A stretch of 64,000 nt of DNA from Blastococcus litoris (lineage in GTDB: Bacteria; Actinomycetota; Actinomycetes; Mycobacteriales; Geodermatophilaceae), in assembly GCF_003075095.1 (NCBI RefSeq), contig NZ_QCZF01000002.1, positions 1 to 64,000 on the forward strand. The letters are read 5' to 3'. The notes under the pieces were generated by a model that was not told the DNA's origin, made no database searches, and worked only from the letters and a program-made list of their open reading frames with translations. Shown here in pieces: positions 51,810 to 60,282 of the stretch. The first letter of the stretch is position 1. Every line of letters starts with the position of its first letter. A program made the position numbers and the translations under genes.

Positions 51810-53069
51810 ATGTTCTCTGCCGTGCGACGTGGAACCGATGACCGTGCCCGGCGGACGAGCCGGGGACGCGCCTTCGCGTGCGCCGTCCTGCTGGCTGTCC
51901 TGCCCGTGCTGGCGGGGTGCGGGGACGACGCGGTGCGCATGCCGGACCTGGTCGGGCAGCGGCTCGACACGGCGGAGGCGACGCTTCTCGCAGCGGGGTT
52001 CGACGACATCGACACCGACCACATCGTCGGCTGGGTCTTCGTGGTCGACGAGGACCAGTGGGTGGTCGTGGCCCAGGAGCCGACGGCGGGGACGCGCGTC
52101 GATCCCGGGGAGCCGGTGAACCTCGGGGCGGGCCCGCTCGACGACGTCCGGACTCTCCGGGCGCTGCCCTCCGACGCCGTCCTCGGTGCGGAGGTGCGCC
52201 AGCCGCTCGCCGAGCTGCGGGCGGAGAAGGAGGCGGAAGAGGCCAGGCGCGCGGCCGAGGAGGCCGAGGAGGCGGCCTCCGAGCAGATCGACCCCGCGGA
52301 GATGGGTCTGCCCGTGGACTACGCACCGGACCACGGCGAGGACCTCGACGACCAGCCCCGCCCGCGGACGCTGCGCACGGATCTGGCGGAGTACCTGGTC
52401 GCCGTCCGGGAGGTCGACCCGGCGACGGCCGATGGCATCGCGCCGGCGCTGCGGGTCGTGCCGGCTGCCTGGTGCAGCCTGTGGCTCCCGGAGCACACGG
52501 GTGCGGAACTCGACGCCTGGGTCGCCGAGGCGGACGCTTCCGCCGCGGCGATGGCTCAGGCGCTCGGGGTGGGCTACACGTCCTCGACCACGCCCGCCGT
52601 CGCCGCGGTGATGGCCGCGGCCCGTGCCGAGGCGGGGGAGCGCTTCTGCCCGGAGCAGGCCGCCCGGCCCGGTGAGGACGTCGACGCGTCCCCCGAGGGC
52701 GCGGGGCGCTTCTCCCGGCGCGACGCGCGGGTCAGGATGACCGACACGTTGATGGACTACTACTGGTTCTCCAACTCGTGGGGCGGCGAGGACATCGCGA
52801 TCCAGCGAACCGAGATCGAGCTCGCCTACCTGGACCTGCTCGGGCAGCCTGCCCAGTTCCGCTCCCACAAGTGGTGGCCGGTCGTGATGGAGTGCGACTT
52901 CTACGCGAAGGTCGTCTCCGGTGAGAGCCGCGACGACACCGTCGAGACCATGCTGCGGAACAACACGGTGTTCGAGGTCCACGATCGCGCCGAGAGGGAG
53001 CGGACCGCGCTCTGGCAGGCGGGCTTCTTCCTCGACGCCCGCGCGGGCCAGGTCGTCGAGGGCTGCTGA
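51810..53069 (+). CDS. lipoprotein with N-terminal PASTA-like domain, 419 aa
   Basis: A basic N-region and hydrophobic segment end in the lipobox V-L-A-G-C, with the lipidation Cys near residue 37. The PASTA-like domain follows immediately (M-P-D-L-V-G-Q-R-L-D-T-A-E-A-T-L-L-A-A-G-F, then E-P-T-A-G-T-R-V-D-P-G). An acidic coiled coil E-E-A-R-R-A-A-E-E-A-E-E-A lies near 145. The remaining 250 residues are of unknown fold with several Cys and Trp. The single PASTA repeat may bind peptidoglycan. The gene is convergent with ilvA, the two stops being 2 nt apart. Confidence 0.82.
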   Translation: MFSAVRRGTDDRARRTSRGRAFACAVLLAVLPVLAGCGDDAVRMPDLVGQRLDTAEATLLAAGFDDIDTDHIVGWVFVVDEDQWVVVAQEPTAGTRVDPGEPVNLGAGPLDDVRTLRALPSDAVLGAEVRQPLAELRAEKEAEEARRAAEEAEEAASEQIDPAEMGLPVDYAPDHGEDLDDQPRPRTLRTDLAEYLVAVREVDPATADGIAPALRVVPAAWCSLWLPEHTGAELDAWVAEADASAAAMAQALGVGYTSSTTPAVAAVMAAARAEAGERFCPEQAARPGEDVDASPEGAGRFSRRDARVRMTDTLMDYYWFSNSWGGEDIAIQRTEIELAYLDLLGQPAQFRSHKWWPVVMECDFYAKVVSGESRDDTVETMLRNNTVFEVHDRAERERTALWQAGFFLDARAGQVVEGC

Positions 53070-53071
53070 CC

Positions 53072-54331
53072 TCAGACGAGGAAGCGGTAGGCCGTCGTCC
53101 CCGGGGCGACGTGCTGGATGCGCAGCGGGCTCGCCTCGATGCGGGCGAGCAGCCCGGCCAGCCCGTCGGCCGACCCCAGCTCGATGCCCGTCAGCGCCGC
53201 CCCGGTCTCCCGGTTGTCGCGCTTCACGTACTCGAACAGGACGATGTCGTCGTCCGGGCCGAGCACCTCGTCGAGGAACCGGCGCAGCGCGCCGGGCTCC
53301 TGCGGGAACTCGACGAGGAAGTAGTGCTTCAGCCCGCGGTGCACCAGCGAGCGCTCCACCACCTCGGCGTACCGGCTGACGTCGTTGTTGCCGCCCGACA
53401 GCAGGCAGACCACCGTCTGACCCGGCTCGACCGTCACCAGACCGCCGCTCAGCGCAGCCGTCGCGAGCGCGCCCGCGGGCTCGGCGATGATCCCGTCGGT
53501 CTGGTACAGCTCCAGCATCTCGGTGCAGATCTGCCCCTCCGGGACGGCGAGCAGCTCGGCGCCCGAGTCGCGCACCAGCGGGAACGTCACCGCCCCCGCC
53601 CGGCGCACCGCCGCGCCGTCCACGAACGTGTCGATCTCCGGCAGGTCCACCGGCCCGCCGGCGGCCAGCGCCGCCGCCATGCTCGCCGCACCGGCCGGCT
53701 CCACCCCGACCAGCCGCGTCGAGGGCACGACCGCCCGCAACCACGTCCCGCACCCGGCCAGCAGGCCACCACCGCCGACCGGCAGGACGACGACGTCCGG
53801 CGCCGCCCCCAGCTGCTCGAGGACCTCGACGGCGACCGTCGCCTGACCGGTCACGGTGGGCAGCGCGTCGAAGGCCGGCACGAGGGTCGCGCCGGTCATC
53901 CGCGCCGACGCGTCCGCGGCGGCCGCCGCCTCGTCGTAGGAGTCGCCGGTGACCACCAGCTCCACCATGTCGCCGCCCAGCGAGGCGATCCGCTCGCGCT
54001 TCTGCCGCGGCGTCGTGCCCGGAACGAACACCCGGCCGCGTACCTGGAGCGCCCGGCACGCGTAGGCGACGCCCTGCCCGTGGTTGCCGGCGCTCGCGCA
54101 CACCACGCCCGCGGCCCGGGCGTCGTCGGGGAGCCGGCTGATCGTGTTGTAGGCGCCGCGGATCTTGTACGAGCGGCCGACCTGCAGGTCCTCCCGCTTG
54201 AGCCACACGTCGGCGCCGGTCAGCGCGGACAGCCGGGCGTTGCGCTGCAACGGCGTCCGCTCGGCCACCCCGGCCAGCCGGCGGCCGGCGTCCTCGACGT
54301 CGGCGGGGAAGGAGGCGCTCACCCGAGCCAT
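53072..54331 (-). CDS. ilvA: threonine deaminase (threonine ammonia-lyase), PLP-dependent
   Basis: The enzyme converts threonine to 2-oxobutanoate, the first step of isoleucine synthesis. The PLP lysine is in S-Y-K-I-R-G-A-Y-N near residue 55, and S-A-G-N-H-G-Q-G near 79 binds substrate. The Gly-rich phosphate loop is G-G-G-G-L-L-A-G near 186 and S-G-G-N-N-D near 314. A single C-terminal ACT-like regulatory domain (about 335-419: H-Y-F-L-V-E-F-P-Q-E-P-G-A-L) suggests the short biosynthetic actinobacterial form. It is a stand-alone gene, as often seen in actinobacteria. Confidence 0.92.
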   Translation of the reverse strand: MARVSASFPADVEDAGRRLAGVAERTPLQRNARLSALTGADVWLKREDLQVGRSYKIRGAYNTISRLPDDARAAGVVCASAGNHGQGVAYACRALQVRGRVFVPGTTPRQKRERIASLGGDMVELVVTGDSYDEAAAAADASARMTGATLVPAFDALPTVTGQATVAVEVLEQLGAAPDVVVLPVGGGGLLAGCGTWLRAVVPSTRLVGVEPAGAASMAAALAAGGPVDLPEIDTFVDGAAVRRAGAVTFPLVRDSGAELLAVPEGQICTEMLELYQTDGIIAEPAGALATAALSGGLVTVEPGQTVVCLLSGGNNDVSRYAEVVERSLVHRGLKHYFLVEFPQEPGALRRFLDEVLGPDDDIVLFEYVKRDNRETGAALTGIELGSADGLAGLLARIEASPLRIQHVAPGTTAYRFLV

Positions 54332-54430
54332 CCAAGACGACGGCGCCCGACGCCGCCGCGCGGCCCCGGACGAGCCCGTCGACGTCGGCTCCTGAGGACG
54401 CGAACCGCCCCACGGACGGGGATCCGGCTC

Positions 54431-54436
54431 TACCGT
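54431..54436 (+). promoter_or_regulatory. possible -10 element TACCGT before the flavodoxin-like gene
   Basis: TACCGT fits TANNNT and lies 32 nt before the ATG at 54469. The leader holds a weak purine-rich stretch (GAGGCGGTGAG). Confidence 0.35.
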
Positions 54437-54468
54437 CGGACCCCCGGTCGCGAGGCGGTGAGCGAGCC

Positions 54469-55008
54469 ATGGCCCGAGCCCTGGTCGTCTACGAGTCGGT
54501 GTTCGGTGACGCGAAGGCGATCGCCATGGCGATCGCGGAGGGCCTGGCGAGCCGCCTGCCGGTGGACGTCGCCTCCGCCCGCGACGCCCCGATCCAGGTG
54601 TCCGGCGACGTCCGGCTGCTCGTCGTCGGAGGCCCCAACCACGCCTTCGGCATGCCCCGTCAGTCCACCCGCGAGGGCGCGGTCAGGGACCAGGGCGCCG
54701 ACATCCCCGACACGCACTACGGCCTGCACGAGTGGCTCGACCGCGTCCAGCTGCCGCGGATCATCAACGCGGCCGCCTTCGACACGCGGATGGACCACCC
54801 GAAGCTGATCACCAGGCTCGACCACGCCGCGAAGTCGGAGGAGAAGCTGCTGCGCGGGCTCGGCGCGACCCTCGCGGCGCCGGCCGAGCACTTCTTCGTC
54901 GTCGACACGAAGGGCCCGCTCGCCGACGGCGAGGAGGACCGCGCCCGCCGGTGGGGCCACGCGCTGGGCGAGCTGGTCGCCGCCCGCCCGGCCAACGCCA
55001 GCGGCTAG
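54469..55008 (+). CDS. flavodoxin-family protein, 179 aa
   Basis: The FMN phosphate loop is seen at the start in V-V-Y-E-S-V-F-G-D-A-K (in place of the classical T-x-T-G-N). V-V-G-G-P-N-H-A-F-G-M-P near residue 62 and a third loop near D-T-R-M-D-H-P follow. Length and topology fit flavodoxin-like electron carriers. The partner is unknown. Its 3' end is convergent with the RsbW-like gene, 1 nt apart. Confidence 0.85.
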   Translation: MARALVVYESVFGDAKAIAMAIAEGLASRLPVDVASARDAPIQVSGDVRLLVVGGPNHAFGMPRQSTREGAVRDQGADIPDTHYGLHEWLDRVQLPRIINAAAFDTRMDHPKLITRLDHAAKSEEKLLRGLGATLAAPAEHFFVVDTKGPLADGEEDRARRWGHALGELVAARPANASG

Positions 55009-55009
55009 C

Positions 55010-55438
55010 TCAGGTCGGCAGCAGTCGCAGTCGCGGGGAGGTGACCAGCTGCTTCTCCAGGTGGACGCCGTGCCGGCCGTCCTCGGTGTGCGCGAAGTCG
55101 AGCCGGTCCACCAGCGCCTGCATGAGCACCAGCCCGCGGCCGCCGTCCAGCGGGGAGTTCGGCCGCGCCGCGGCGGCCGCCGCCACGTCGAAACCGTCAC
55201 CGTCGTCGAGCACGGTGATCCGGCAGACGTGGTCGTCGATCGTCACGTCGACCTGGTACTCCTCGTGCTCCCCGGCGTGCTGGACGACGTTGGCGCACGC
55301 CTCCGACAGCGCGAGGAGCACCTCGTCGATCCCGGAGGCGACCACCCCGAGGTACTGGAGCGCTTGCCGGAGCAGTCCGCGCACCAGCGGGACGCTCTGC
55401 GCGTCCACCGGAAGACGGACGCTGAAAGCGACGTTCAC
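55010..55438 (-). CDS. RsbW-like anti-sigma factor / serine kinase (GHKL ATPase), 142 aa
   Basis: The single GHKL domain has the N-box A-L-S-E-A-C-A-N-V-V-Q-H-A near residue 44, D-D-G-D-G-F-D near 80, and the lid G-G-R-G-L-V-L-M near 101. In partner switching such kinases hold a sigma factor or phosphorylate a STAS antagonist. The GTG at 55438 is fixed by a perfect GGAGGTGA ribosome-binding site. The gene is divergent from the STAS and phytochrome-phosphatase genes, with only 73 nt between, and no sigma factor gene is nearby. Confidence 0.9.
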   Translation of the reverse strand: MNVAFSVRLPVDAQSVPLVRGLLRQALQYLGVVASGIDEVLLALSEACANVVQHAGEHEEYQVDVTIDDHVCRITVLDDGDGFDVAAAAAARPNSPLDGGRGLVLMQALVDRLDFAHTEDGRHGVHLEKQLVTSPRLRLLPT

Positions 55439-55511
55439 CGGCAGCTCACCTCCTCGAGATCGTTGCCCGTACCCTCGTGCCAGCAGTGTGCCGCCGACGA
55501 GGGAGCTGTCC

Positions 55512-55871
55512 GTGCTGTTCGACGTGGAGCGGACGACCCTCGCGGGGCGTCCGGCGCTCACGGTACGGGGTGAGCTCGACCTGTCGACGGCCCCCGAGCT
55601 CGGCGCCGCCGTCGACGCGCAGCTCGCGGGCGCGCCGTCCTCGCTCGTCGTCGACCTGACCGACACCTACTTCCTGGACTCCTCGGGCGCCCGGCAGCTG
55701 GTCCGCATCTCCCGCGCGGCCGCCGCGCAGGGGGTCGCGCTGCACGTCGTGGTGCCGCACGAGAACGGGCCGGTGCGGCTGACCATCGACCTGCTGGAGC
55801 TGGGAGCGGTCGTCCCGCTCGTCGAGTCGGTGGCGCAGATCGGGTTCGGCGAGCGGGACGCCCGCACGTGA
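55512..55871 (+). CDS. STAS-domain anti-anti-sigma factor, 119 aa
   Basis: The STAS fold is seen as L-T-V-R-G-E-L-D-L-S-T-A-P-E-L, followed by S-S-L-V-V-D-L-T-D-T-Y-F-L-D-S-S-G-A-R. The phosphorylatable Ser of the D-S-S-G motif lies near residue 58. It should be the phosphorylation target of the RsbW-like kinase and substrate of the phytochrome-SpoIIE phosphatase that begins 10 nt downstream. GTG 55512 has GAGGGAG 6 nt upstream. Confidence 0.92.
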   Translation: MLFDVERTTLAGRPALTVRGELDLSTAPELGAAVDAQLAGAPSSLVVDLTDTYFLDSSGARQLVRISRAAAAQGVALHVVVPHENGPVRLTIDLLELGAVVPLVESVAQIGFGERDART

Positions 55872-55881
55872 CGTCGCCGCG

Positions 55882-58077
55882 GTGACCTCCGCCGAACCTC
55901 TCGCCGTCAGCGAGGAGGCGCTGCTGCGCTGCGCCGACGAGCCGATCGCTATCCCCGGTGCGATCCAGCCGCACGGCGTCCTCCTGGCGGTCACCGAGCC
56001 GGACCTCGCGGTCGTCGTCGCGTCCGGGAACGCCGCCCGGCTGTTCGGCCGGCCGGTGGCGGGCGCCTCCCTCGACGAGCTGCTGGGGGCCGACGACACC
56101 GCCCGCCTGCGGGCCGCCCTCGCCGGCGACCTCGCGGAGGCCAACCCGCTGCGCGTGCTGGACGGCGTCGACCTCGTGCTGCACCGCGCCGACGGCCTGC
56201 TGGTCACCGAGTGGGAGCCGGTCGCCGGGGCGGGGGACGCCGGCGCCGAGTGGCACCGCCGGCTGCCCACCGTGCTCCAGCGGCTGTCGGCGACGACGAC
56301 CCTCGACGAGCTCACCGACGTGCTCGCCCGCGACGTCCGCGCGCTCACCGGCTTCGACCGCGTCATGGTCTACCGGTTCGACGCCGACTGGAACGGCGAG
56401 GTGATCGCCGAGGCCCGCCGCGACGACCTCGAGCCCTTCCTCGGCCTCTGGTACCCGGCCAGCGACATCCCGGCGCAGGCCCGCGCGCTCTACGCGACCA
56501 ACTGGATGCGGCTCATCCCGGACGCCGGCTACCAGCGGGTCCCGCTCGATCCACCGACGGTCGGCGGCCGCCCGCTCGACCTCTCCGGCGCCATGCTGCG
56601 CAGCGTCTCGCCGGTGCACCTGGAGTACCTGGCCAACATGGGCGTCGTCTCCTCGATGTCGGTCTCGCTGATCGACGACGGCCGGCTCTGGGGCCTGATC
56701 GCCTGCCACCACTACGCCGGCCCGCACCGCCCGTCCTACGCCGACCGCGTGGCCGCCGAGTTCCTCGGCCGCACCGCCTCGCTGCTGCTGCCCACGAAGG
56801 TCGCGGCGGGGGAGCAGTCCGGCGTCGTCGAGGTGGCGCACCGGCAGGCCCAGCTGGCGGCGGTCGTCGGCCGGACGCCGCGGGAACTCGCGGCAGCACT
56901 GTCCGACGGCGACGTGACGGCGCTGGACCTCGTGCCGGCCGCCGGCGCCGCCGTCCGCATCGACGGCCAGCTGCGGCTGCTCGGGACGACGCCGCCGGCC
57001 GAGCGGGTCGAGCCGCTGGTGCGCGAACTGCTCGCGGCGGGGGTGTCGGTGACCGACGCGGTCAGCCGCGTGCTGCCGCACGCCGCCGACCTCGCGGACA
57101 CCGCCAGCGGCGTGCTCGCCGTCGAGGTTCCCGGCGGGCGCGACGACTACCTCGCCTGGTTCCGGCCCGAGACGATCCGCGAGGTCACCTGGGGGGGCAA
57201 CCCGTACACCTCGAAGACGGCGCAGACCGACGCCGGACCCCGGCTGAGCCCGCGCCGGTCGTTCGACGCCTGGAGCGAGACGGTGCGCGAGACCGCGCAG
57301 CCGTGGCGGCCGCACGAGGTGGCGGCCGCCCGCACGCTCGCCGCCGACCTCACCGATGCCGCGCTCAGCCGGGCGGCCGAGGACAACCGGCTGGTCACCG
57401 CCCTGCAGCGCACCCTGCTCCTCGACGAGCTGCCGAAGGTCGCCGGGTTCGACCTGGCGGCCCGCTACCTGCCCAGCGCGCAGGACGTCGTCGGCGGCGA
57501 CTGGTACGACCTCGTGCCGCTGCCCGGGGGCCGGATCTCGATCGTGCTCGGCGACGTCGCCGGCCACGGGCTGGCCGCGGCCGCGATCACCGCGCAGCTC
57601 CGGCACGCCCTCCGGGCCCACCTGCTGCGGGCGTCCGGGCCGGGCGTGGCGCTGGACGGCCTCAACCAGGTGATCGCCGCGCTCCTGCCGGGGGAGATGG
57701 CGACGGCCGTCGTCGTCGAGCTGGACCCGGCGACCGGCGAGGTGGTCGTCGCCAACGCCGGGCACCTGCCGGTGCTGCACGCCACCGCCGGCGGCGCCGA
57801 CTACCTGACCGCGGCCCGCGGGCCGGCGCTCGGGCTGCTCGACGCCGCGGGGTACCGGGAGACGCGGCTGCGGCTGGCGGCCGACGACCGGCTGCTGCTG
57901 TTCAGCGACGGCCTGGTGGAGCGCGGCCGGGAGGGCATGGCCGCCGGGCTGGAGCACCTCCGCTCGGCCGCCGCGGCGGCGCCGGCCGATCCGCAGGAGC
58001 TGCTCGACGCGGTGCTGACGGCGCTCGACCCGCCGGCCACCGACGACGTCACCCTGCTCGGCATCGCGCGAACCTGA
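55882..58077 (+). CDS. bacteriophytochrome with SpoIIE/PP2C phosphatase output, 731 aa
   Basis: The photosensory part is PAS2-GAF-PHY. Biliverdin-attachment Cys is near residue 17 in L-L-R-C-A-D-E-P, followed by I-P-G-A-I-Q-P-H-G. The GAF pocket has Y-P-A-S-D-I-P near 192, with the conserved Asp, and A-C-H-H-Y near 274. The PHY tongue has T-W-G-G-N-P near 436 and S-P-R-R-S-F near 456. The output is a PP2C-type phosphatase (about 510-731) with G-G-D-W-Y-D near 537 and D-V-A-G-H-G near 557. There is no histidine kinase, so red or far-red light should control dephosphorylation of a STAS protein. GTG start, 10 nt after the STAS gene. Confidence 0.93.
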   Translation: MTSAEPLAVSEEALLRCADEPIAIPGAIQPHGVLLAVTEPDLAVVVASGNAARLFGRPVAGASLDELLGADDTARLRAALAGDLAEANPLRVLDGVDLVLHRADGLLVTEWEPVAGAGDAGAEWHRRLPTVLQRLSATTTLDELTDVLARDVRALTGFDRVMVYRFDADWNGEVIAEARRDDLEPFLGLWYPASDIPAQARALYATNWMRLIPDAGYQRVPLDPPTVGGRPLDLSGAMLRSVSPVHLEYLANMGVVSSMSVSLIDDGRLWGLIACHHYAGPHRPSYADRVAAEFLGRTASLLLPTKVAAGEQSGVVEVAHRQAQLAAVVGRTPRELAAALSDGDVTALDLVPAAGAAVRIDGQLRLLGTTPPAERVEPLVRELLAAGVSVTDAVSRVLPHAADLADTASGVLAVEVPGGRDDYLAWFRPETIREVTWGGNPYTSKTAQTDAGPRLSPRRSFDAWSETVRETAQPWRPHEVAAARTLAADLTDAALSRAAEDNRLVTALQRTLLLDELPKVAGFDLAARYLPSAQDVVGGDWYDLVPLPGGRISIVLGDVAGHGLAAAAITAQLRHALRAHLLRASGPGVALDGLNQVIAALLPGEMATAVVVELDPATGEVVVANAGHLPVLHATAGGADYLTAARGPALGLLDAAGYRETRLRLAADDRLLLFSDGLVERGREGMAAGLEHLRSAAAAAPADPQELLDAVLTALDPPATDDVTLLGIART

Positions 58078-58205
58078 CCGCTCCCGGCCGGAGCGGAGCA
58101 CCATCTCGCTGCGGCAGCGGTACCTCTTCGTCGCGGAACCGCCGATGACGTCATCGGCTGGGGCGCCGACCGGGACCTCCGCCGCTCGGCGGAGGGAGGT
58201 GCCCC

Positions 58206-59285
58206 GTGGACGGCTCTGCCCGGAGGACGCGCCCGCGCTCCCGCGGACGTCGACGCGCGGCCCAGGTGCTCGTGGTGGCGCTGCTGCTCGGTGTCGCGGT
58301 CGGCTGCGGTGCGAAGCCGCTCGCCGAGCCGGCGGCCGCCCCGTCGACCACGGCCCCGCCGCCACCGCCGCCCCCGCCGCCGGTCTACTGGCCGCTGCTC
58401 GGGGTGGAGAGCGGCCCGGTGCCCGACCGCCCGGCGCTCGCGGTGAAGATCGAGAACTCGGTCGATGCCCGCCCGCAGACCGGCCTCAACTCCGCCGACA
58501 TGGTGTGGGAGGAGGTCGTGGAGGGCGGGATCACCCGGTTCGTCGCCGTCTACCACTCGACCATCCCCGGTCAGATCGGCCCGATCCGCTCCGTCCGGCC
58601 GATGGACACCGCGATCGCGGCCCCGTTGCGCGGCCTCTTCGCGTTCTCCGGTGGGCAGCGGCCGTTCGTCGACGCGGTCGCCGCGGCCGGGCTCCAGGTG
58701 GTCAGCCACGACGGCGGTGCGGCGGGCTTCTACCGGCTGAACACGCGGTACGCGCCGCACAACGTCTACGCCGACCCCAACGCCTTCCTCGGCCAGGCCG
58801 ACCCCGCGCACCTGGCCCCGCCCGCGCCGCAGTTCGCCCACGCGACACCGGACCAGCAGCCGTCGGCGACGGTGGGCGGCGTCCCGACGGGCGTCGTGAA
58901 CCTGAAGCTGTCGGGCATGAGCCGCCCGTCGTGGACGTGGAGCGCGCCGACCGGCGCGTGGCTGCGCGCCGAGGGCAGCACGCCGGCCACGGAGTCCGAC
59001 GGCACGCCGCTGCGGGCGGCGAACGTCGTCGTGCTGCGGGTGCAGGTGGTCAACACCGCCTTCACCGACCCGGCGGGCAACCCGGTGCCCGAGACGCAGA
59101 TGGTCGGCTCGGGTGAGGCCCTGGTCGCGAGCGGCGGCGCGTCGATCGCGGCGAGCTGGTCGAAGGTGTCGGCCGACGCCCCCGTCGTCCTCACCGACGC
59201 CGCGGGTCAGCCGATCCTGCTGGCACCCGGGACCACCTGGGTCGAGCTCGTCCCGACCGGCACCGGCTCGGTCGCCGTCGGCTGA
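58206..59285 (+). CDS. DUF3048-type lipoprotein, 359 aa
   Basis: A basic N-terminus and hydrophobic helix end in the lipobox G-V-A-V-G-C-G (Cys near residue 34), followed by a Pro-rich linker (about 48-60). The DUF3048 domain has A-V-K-I-E-N-S-V-D-A-R-P-Q-T-G-L near 80 and G-P-I-R-S-V-R-P near 125. In Bacillus, YerB is of this type, but function is unknown. The GTG start has an outstanding GGAGGGAGG ribosome-binding site. It is probably anchored on the outer face of the membrane. Confidence 0.88.
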   Translation: MDGSARRTRPRSRGRRRAAQVLVVALLLGVAVGCGAKPLAEPAAAPSTTAPPPPPPPPPVYWPLLGVESGPVPDRPALAVKIENSVDARPQTGLNSADMVWEEVVEGGITRFVAVYHSTIPGQIGPIRSVRPMDTAIAAPLRGLFAFSGGQRPFVDAVAAAGLQVVSHDGGAAGFYRLNTRYAPHNVYADPNAFLGQADPAHLAPPAPQFAHATPDQQPSATVGGVPTGVVNLKLSGMSRPSWTWSAPTGAWLRAEGSTPATESDGTPLRAANVVVLRVQVVNTAFTDPAGNPVPETQMVGSGEALVASGGASIAASWSKVSADAPVVLTDAAGQPILLAPGTTWVELVPTGTGSVAVG

Positions 59286-59300
59286 CCGCCGTCGGGCCGT

Positions 59301-60119
59301 TCAGGCGCCGGTTCCGTCGCCACTCTCCTCATCGCCGCCTCCCCGTAGGCGCCACCGGCGCACGCTGACGGACGCTGGGGTGCGCCCCAGCCGGATCGCC
59401 GCTGCTTCCACCGTGCCGTTGACGACGTCGGCGTCTTCGGCGGCGGTCCACCGTCGAGCACCGGCGACGGGACGCGCTCGCATGTCTGCTGGTCTCGTCC
59501 ATGCGGCCACTCGCTTCGCGGCTGCGTGCTTCCTCTCGAGCGCGAGGCAGCCGTCCGGGTACAGCCATTCGGCGAAGGCCGCGGCAGGGTCTCCGGCGAC
59601 CATCGGGTTGAACACACCGTCGCGGGAGTTCCTGGCCGGGTTGCGTCGTGCCCCGCTGACAGCCGAGACCTGGGCGCAGAAGAAGCGCGCCAGGGCCTCG
59701 CTGGCGGTCACGAAGCTCACGAACGGTAGGCCGGTCCCTGTGAAGCCGACGCTGCCATCTCCGTCGACCAGGCCACGGGCGTAGTCCCGGACGCTGAAGG
59801 CAGTGATCGGGGGAGCCGCTGTCACGGCCTTGCGCCCCGGCGGCAGTCCGAGCTCGGTGAGCTCCCGACGGAACGCCAGGTCGCAGAGGGTCCACGTCGC
59901 GGATCGGTGGGCGCCGAAATTGGTGGTCCGCTGGCGGTAGGACACCCTCGAGTGGACGTCGAACAACGTGGTGAAGGTATGCAGCAACGCGTCGTCGCAC
60001 TCGGAGAGCTCGATGGTGAGGCGACCCCGCTGCCGGGTGCCTGCGTAGTGGCTGCCGTCGGTCTGGGCGAAGCCGAAGAAGTAGGCATGAGCTGGCTGGG
60101 TGAGGTCGAGATGCGGCAC
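59301..60119 (-). CDS. free-standing LAGLIDADG-type homing endonuclease-like protein, 272 aa
   Basis: Two LAGLIDADG-like helices are visible: Y-F-F-G-F-A-Q-T-D-G-S-H near residue 13 and Y-A-R-G-L-V-D-G-D-G-S-V-G near 115, each with the acidic catalytic residue. Each is followed by strands typical of the fold (R-L-T-I-E-L-S-E and S-F-V-T-A-S-E). The last 50 residues contain a SANT/Myb-like helix-turn-helix (R-R-W-T-A-A-E-D-A-D-V, then L-G-R-T-P-A-S-V-S-V-R). Start GTG 60119 is tentative, as no ribosome-binding site is clear. No intron or intein surrounds it. Confidence 0.78.
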   Translation of the reverse strand: MPHLDLTQPAHAYFFGFAQTDGSHYAGTRQRGRLTIELSECDDALLHTFTTLFDVHSRVSYRQRTTNFGAHRSATWTLCDLAFRRELTELGLPPGRKAVTAAPPITAFSVRDYARGLVDGDGSVGFTGTGLPFVSFVTASEALARFFCAQVSAVSGARRNPARNSRDGVFNPMVAGDPAAAFAEWLYPDGCLALERKHAAAKRVAAWTRPADMRARPVAGARRWTAAEDADVVNGTVEAAAIRLGRTPASVSVRRWRLRGGGDEESGDGTGA

Positions 60120-60199
60120 GGGGGCAGCATCTCGCCGACATCTGACAGAGAGCCCCGGCCCCCGCAGCCCCTGCGCGCTCGGGGAGCGACGCCGATCGT

Positions 60200-60267
60200 C
60201 GAGAAGGCAGTTGCGGTCGCCGACACGCGCGGACACGCCGTGCGGGGCGACCACGACTGCCTTCTCG
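60200..60267. repeat. 22-bp inverted repeat with 24-nt loop
   Basis: The arms at 60200-60221 and 60246-60267 are complementary at 20 of 22 positions. The structure lies between the stop of the large helicase gene (60283) and the start of the endonuclease gene (60119). It could be a terminator, an attenuator or a DNA recognition site. No U-tract follows on the minus strand. Confidence 0.7.
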
Positions 60268-60282
60268 GCAGCAGGGGAGGAC

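Noticed and set aside
55558-58365. 935-codon minus-strand frame opposite the phytochrome gene
   Set aside because: Low-complexity Gly/Arg/Asp/Val product typical of antisense reading in high-GC DNA. The phytochrome and SpoIIE motifs are on the plus strand.
59287-59300. Possible terminator between the DUF3048 and LAGLIDADG genes
   Set aside because: The GCCGTCGGGCCG stretch does not form a stem of useful length. The convergent 3' ends are only 15 nt apart with no clear hairpin.
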